DNA of 15,972 nt from Candidatus Zixiibacteriota bacterium (lineage in GTDB: Bacteria; Zixibacteria; MSB-5A5; SM1-73). Position numbers and translations under genes: made by a program. The notes under the pieces are model-generated. The model saw only the letters and a list, made by a program, of their open reading frames with translations, searched no databases and was not told where the DNA came from. Numbering within the stretch: position 1 is the first letter of the stretch; the number at the start of each line of letters is the position of its first letter. The stretch lies in NCBI GenBank assembly GCA_023129805.1, contig JAGMBK010000029.1:1-15972 (forward strand). Direction: 5' to 3'. Of the stretch, positions 13,245 to 15,972 are shown piece by piece.

Positions 13245-13270
13245 AAGAGTGGGTATAACCCACTCTTTTA
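13245..13270 (+). promoter_or_regulatory. rimP leader hairpin with U tract (possible attenuator)
   Basis: AAGAGTGGGT (13245-13254) pairs perfectly with ACCCACTCTT (13258-13267) around loop ATA, and the stem runs into a short T tract. A GTGGG/CCCAC hairpin just ahead of rimP is a recurrent feature in bacteria and is predicted as an attenuator in some. Here it lies between the promoter region and the rimP start, so it could be a weak terminator/attenuator or a 5' stabilising stem. Confidence 0.6.
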
Positions 13271-13296
13271 CATACTTATTAACGTATAATTAAATT

Positions 13297-13770
13297 ATGA
13301 ACTCAATAGTAGAGATATTGAAAGAGAAAATTGAGCCTCTGGCTGAAGAAGATGGTCTGGAAATAGTGGATCTTAAATTCTTCGAAGGAGGACCAACATC
13401 AGTCTTGAGGATATATGTGGATAAAGCCGGTGGAGTAACAGTTGACCAATGTGCAAATTTGAGCAGGAAGATCGGCGATTTTTTGGAGATCGAGGACTTG
13501 ATTCCAAGCCGGTACACGCTGGAGGTCTCTTCTCCAGGGCTGGACAAGCCTCTGACCACTGGTGCGGATTTTAAAAGAAGGATAGGGGAAAAGGTAAAAG
13601 TTTTTCTGAGGGAGAAAGTAGGTGGCAAGATGGAGCTTTTGGGAAAAATTAAAAACTTAGACGGGGAGAATCTTTTCCTTCTGGTCGAGTCTCCAGCATC
13701 CGGGCCAGATGAAGGAGCCGAAGAGATCATTCCTCTAAAAAAGGTGGCGAAAGCCAAAATCATATTTTAG
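13297..13770 (+). CDS. rimP: Ribosome maturation factor RimP
   Basis: RimP is needed for maturation of the 30S ribosomal subunit. The 157-residue length is typical. The N-terminal domain includes GLEIVDLKF and VLRIYVDKAGGVTVDQC, and the signature LEVSSPGLDKPLTT is at about residues 74-87. The C-terminal SH3-like barrel includes KVKVFLREKVGGKMELLGKIKNLDGENL and IPLKKVAKAKIIF. No Shine-Dalgarno is visible before the ATG. Instead a perfect TATAAT (13285-13290) lies 6 bases upstream, which would be compatible with an extra leaderless transcript. It is the first gene of the classic rimP-nusA-infB operon; nusA begins 15 bases after its stop. Confidence 0.95.
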   Translation: MNSIVEILKEKIEPLAEEDGLEIVDLKFFEGGPTSVLRIYVDKAGGVTVDQCANLSRKIGDFLEIEDLIPSRYTLEVSSPGLDKPLTTGADFKRRIGEKVKVFLREKVGGKMELLGKIKNLDGENLFLLVESPASGPDEGAEEIIPLKKVAKAKIIF

Positions 13771-13785
13771 GAGAGGGCTTAGTTG

Positions 13786-15045
13786 ATGAACTACGAAATC
13801 TTAGAGGCATTAAGCCAGATAACCAAGAATAAAAACATAGACATGGATTTTGTCATTGAGACCTTGGAGGCAGGTTTGATGTTGGCGGCGAAAAAGAAGT
13901 TTGGCGACACCGACAATATAAAGATCCATGTGGATCCAAATTCTGGAGAGATCGAAATCATCGCCACTAAAAAAGTGGTAAAAGAGGTGGCAAATCCAAA
14001 CACCGAGATCGTCCTAACCGAAGCTCAAGAAATCGAGCCGAAGGTGAAGCTGGGGGATGAAGTGGAGGTGGTGGTGGGGTTCAATGAATTTGGCAGAAAT
14101 GCCATCAGCGCCGCCAAACAGATCCTGATCCAAAGGGTCAGAGAGGCAGAAAGAGAAAGAATCTTTGAGGAATATAAGAATAAGATCGAAACCGTGGTCA
14201 CCGGGGGAGTGCAGCAGGTTGAAAAAGGTCATATCATAGTAAATCTGGGAAGGGGAGAAGGGGTTATTCCCCCAAGGGAACAGATCCCCAAGGAGAGATA
14301 CCATCAGGGAGACAGAATCCGAGCATTGATCTTGGATGTGCAAAAGACTGCCAAAGGACCCCAGATCGTCCTTTCCCGGGCGCATCCCAATTTCGTAAAA
14401 AGGCTTTTTGAGCTGGAAGTTCCGGAGATTTACGAAAAGATAATTGAGATCAAGGTAGTGGCCCGACAACCTGGGGAAAGGACCAAAATAGCGGTGAGCT
14501 CTATCGATGATCGGGTGGATCCGGTGGGCGCTTGTGTGGGGGTAAAGGGAAGCCGGGTGCAAAGCATCGTCAGAGAGCTTTCCAGTGAAAGGATCGATAT
14601 AGTGCCCTTTAGCCCGGATCCAGAAACCTTTGCCACCAGAGCCTTAGCACCCGCTAAAGTGGTGCACATAGATACCTATCATGACGACAACAGCATGACC
14701 ATTGTGGTGGAAGATGATAGACTTTCCTTGGCGATTGGCAGAGCAGGGCAGAATGCCAGATTGGCGGCAAAGCTCACCGGATGGAAAATCAATATCTTGA
14801 GCGAAACGGAATACAGAGAACAGAAGAAATTGGAGGAGCAACTTAAAATCTACGTGACCGAATTGCCTGGAGTGGGTAAAAAGCTGAAAGAGAAACTGGC
14901 CGCAAACGGAGTTGAAACCATTCAGGATTTAGCTAAGTGCAGCGTGGAGAACCTGGTAGAGATCGAAGGGGTGGGAGAGAAAAGAGCGGATTCCTTGATC
15001 CAGAAGGCAAAAGACTATCTGAGTATTTCCAAAACTGATGAATAG
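13786..15045 (+). CDS. nusA: Transcription termination/antitermination protein NusA
   Basis: NusA binds RNA polymerase and nascent RNA and modulates pausing, termination and rRNA antitermination. From ATG 13786 it has 419 residues; an in-frame TTG immediately before it (13783) cannot be excluded, since GAGGG at 13773-13777 suits either. The N-terminal polymerase-binding domain spans about 1-130. The S1 domain (about 133-200) includes VNLGRGEGVIPPREQIP. KH1 carries VGACVGVKGSRVQSIVREL and KH2 carries LAIGRAGQNARLAAKLTGW. The C-terminal region (about 358-415) has helix-hairpin-helix repeats, LPGVGKKLKEKLAANGV and IEGVGEKRADSLI, a form found in many non-proteobacterial NusA proteins. No ylxR or L7Ae-type gene lies between nusA and infB. 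Confidence 0.96.
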   Translation: MNYEILEALSQITKNKNIDMDFVIETLEAGLMLAAKKKFGDTDNIKIHVDPNSGEIEIIATKKVVKEVANPNTEIVLTEAQEIEPKVKLGDEVEVVVGFNEFGRNAISAAKQILIQRVREAERERIFEEYKNKIETVVTGGVQQVEKGHIIVNLGRGEGVIPPREQIPKERYHQGDRIRALILDVQKTAKGPQIVLSRAHPNFVKRLFELEVPEIYEKIIEIKVVARQPGERTKIAVSSIDDRVDPVGACVGVKGSRVQSIVRELSSERIDIVPFSPDPETFATRALAPAKVVHIDTYHDDNSMTIVVEDDRLSLAIGRAGQNARLAAKLTGWKINILSETEYREQKKLEEQLKIYVTELPGVGKKLKEKLAANGVETIQDLAKCSVENLVEIEGVGEKRADSLIQKAKDYLSISKTDE

Positions 15046-15047
15046 TA

Positions 15048-15164
15048 TTTTTTCACCAAGTGAAAAAACAAGCTCGAACTTTTTTCCGGGTATAAAAGGA
15101 AAGCAAAAAATGTGAAAAGTTCGGAGTCTGTATATAGATGATGAGGTTTTCAACACAAAGTGTT
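15048..15164 (+). other. nusA-infB intergenic region with three stem-loops
   Basis: TTTTTTCAC (15048-15056) pairs perfectly with GTGAAAAAA (15060-15068). CGAACTTTT (15075-15083) pairs with AAAAGTTCG (15115-15123). AACAC (15152-15156) pairs with GTGTT (15160-15164). The first left strand could also pair with GTGAAAA at 15112-15118, giving alternative folds. None is followed by a clear U tract, and no good promoter was found, so infB is probably read from the upstream operon promoter. Confidence 0.4.
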
Positions 15165-15187
15165 ACTTTAACTTAGAGGTGTTTGTT

Positions 15188-15972
15188 TTGGCGAAGAAGA
15201 GAGTACATCAGTTAGCCAAAGATTATAAGATCTCCAGCGAGGCAATGCTTTTCATCATCAGGGAGCTTGGCTTTAAAATAAAAAGCCATATGAGCGCGGT
15301 GGACGAGAAGATGGCCTCCGCCATCGAGGAAAAATTCCAGAAGGAAAGGGAGGCGGTAAAGGAAGAATACGCTCAGAAAAAAAAGAAGCTGAAGGAACGA
15401 GAGGAAAAGGAAGAGCAAGCCGTCTCATCCCGGCCGGTTAGCAGAACCAAGGAGATTAAACTTCGACACAAGGAGCATTTGAGGAGGCTGGAGAAAAAAA
15501 GGCTGGAAGCCAAAAAAAGGAAGGCCCCGTTTTTAAAAGGAAGACCTGAAAGAAAGATAGACAGAGCCAAAATTGAGCAAAGCGTAAAGAAGACTTTGGC
15601 TTCCATAGATACTGTCCGTAAGGTAAGAAGATATAAAAGGAAATTGCATCCAGACCAGGCTGAAAAGGAAGTTGAGCCAACCAACCTCATCCGGGTTAGC
15701 GAATACATCTCAGTGGCAGAGCTGGCTAATCTGATGGGAGTGAGACCGGCAGAGGTGATCTCCAAATGCCTGGAGTTGGGTTTTGTGGCCACCATCAATC
15801 AGAGATTGGATATGGATAGCATCGAGACTGTTGCGCTGGAATTCGGATTCAATGTAGAGCCGGTTAAGGAGATCGGCCTGGAGGAGGAAGAAAAAGAAGA
15901 AGAAAAAGAGGAAGATTTGAAACCACGCTATCCGGTAATCACCATCATGGGACATGTAGATCACGGAAAAAC
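15188..15972 (+). CDS. infB: Translation initiation factor IF-2, N-terminal part (cut by window end)
   Basis: IF-2 is the GTPase that places initiator tRNA on the ribosome. The start is TTG 15188, chosen because GAGGTG at 15176-15181 lies 6 bases upstream and the protein then begins with AKKRVHQLAKDYKISSEAML, a typical IF2_N domain. A long Lys/Arg/Glu-rich linker (about residues 45-160) follows. A second IF2_N-like domain runs from ISVAELANLMGVRPAEVISK to ALEFGFNVEP (about 178-220). An acidic spacer and VITIMGHVDHGK, the G1 motif of the GTPase domain, follow at 15937-15969. The frame is open at the window end after 261 full codons, so the GTPase body and C-terminal domains lie outside. It follows nusA in the usual order. 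Confidence 0.95.
   Translation, partial: MAKKRVHQLAKDYKISSEAMLFIIRELGFKIKSHMSAVDEKMASAIEEKFQKEREAVKEEYAQKKKKLKEREEKEEQAVSSRPVSRTKEIKLRHKEHLRRLEKKRLEAKKRKAPFLKGRPERKIDRAKIEQSVKKTLASIDTVRKVRRYKRKLHPDQAEKEVEPTNLIRVSEYISVAELANLMGVRPAEVISKCLELGFVATINQRLDMDSIETVALEFGFNVEPVKEIGLEEEEKEEEKEEDLKPRYPVITIMGHVDHGK

Noticed and set aside
13290..13763. Long minus-strand open frame opposite rimP
   Set aside because: Serine/proline-rich translation typical of antisense shadows; rimP in the plus strand has clear family motifs.

Overview
The window is about 16 kb of AT-leaning DNA with nearly all genes on the + strand. It reads as housekeeping chromosome from an uncultured, diderm bacterium. The outer membrane is inferred from a lipoprotein-type, LysM-bearing lytic transglycosylase. 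A 31-residue AURKAIP1/COX24-like protein, a proline-tRNA ligase of the long bacterial type and the lineage feel of the genes suggest an FCB-group or neighbouring candidate phylum. That placement is an inference, not a demonstrated assignment.

Layout: (1) 101-1714, a membrane-anchored TPR protein. (2) 1705-2365, a small accessory island: a 23S-rRNA-intervening-sequence-type four-helix-bundle gene between arrays of exact 7-base repeats that point in opposite directions, with a two-hairpin palindromic element nested in the upstream array. (3) mutL, then about 430 bases of palindromic repeats, then miaA. (4) A three-unit palindromic element, a sigma70-type promoter and a LysM lytic transglycosylase (mltD-like). 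(5) sppA, an FmdB-type zinc ribbon gene, an HU gene, the tiny AURKAIP1/COX24-like gene and a YfcE/MJ0936-type phosphodiesterase. (6) tRNA-Arg(CCG), flanked on both sides by other 7-base repeat arrays and followed by another two-hairpin element. (7) A membrane-anchored coiled-coil protein of unknown function, 1 base upstream of proS. (8) The translation/transcription operon rimP-nusA-infB, with infB cut by the window end at its GTPase P-loop.

The coding content is mostly ordinary: mismatch repair, tRNA modification and charging, envelope turnover and the conserved rimP-nusA-infB cluster. The unusual layer is between the genes. Four intergenic regions carry paired, inverted hairpin units that look like REP/BIME elements. 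Within the pairs, stem bases differ by compensatory changes, so the fold appears to be what is conserved. Two elements carry GTAG and one carries GGAG, the signatures of REP elements handled by RAYT transposases; the fourth carries CTGTG. No RAYT gene is in the window. Separately, five arrays of strictly 7-base periodic, degenerate repeats with three different consensus words surround the four-helix-bundle gene and the tRNA. A further nested palindrome of MITE type lies downstream of mutL. Together these mark where non-essential cargo has accumulated between core genes.
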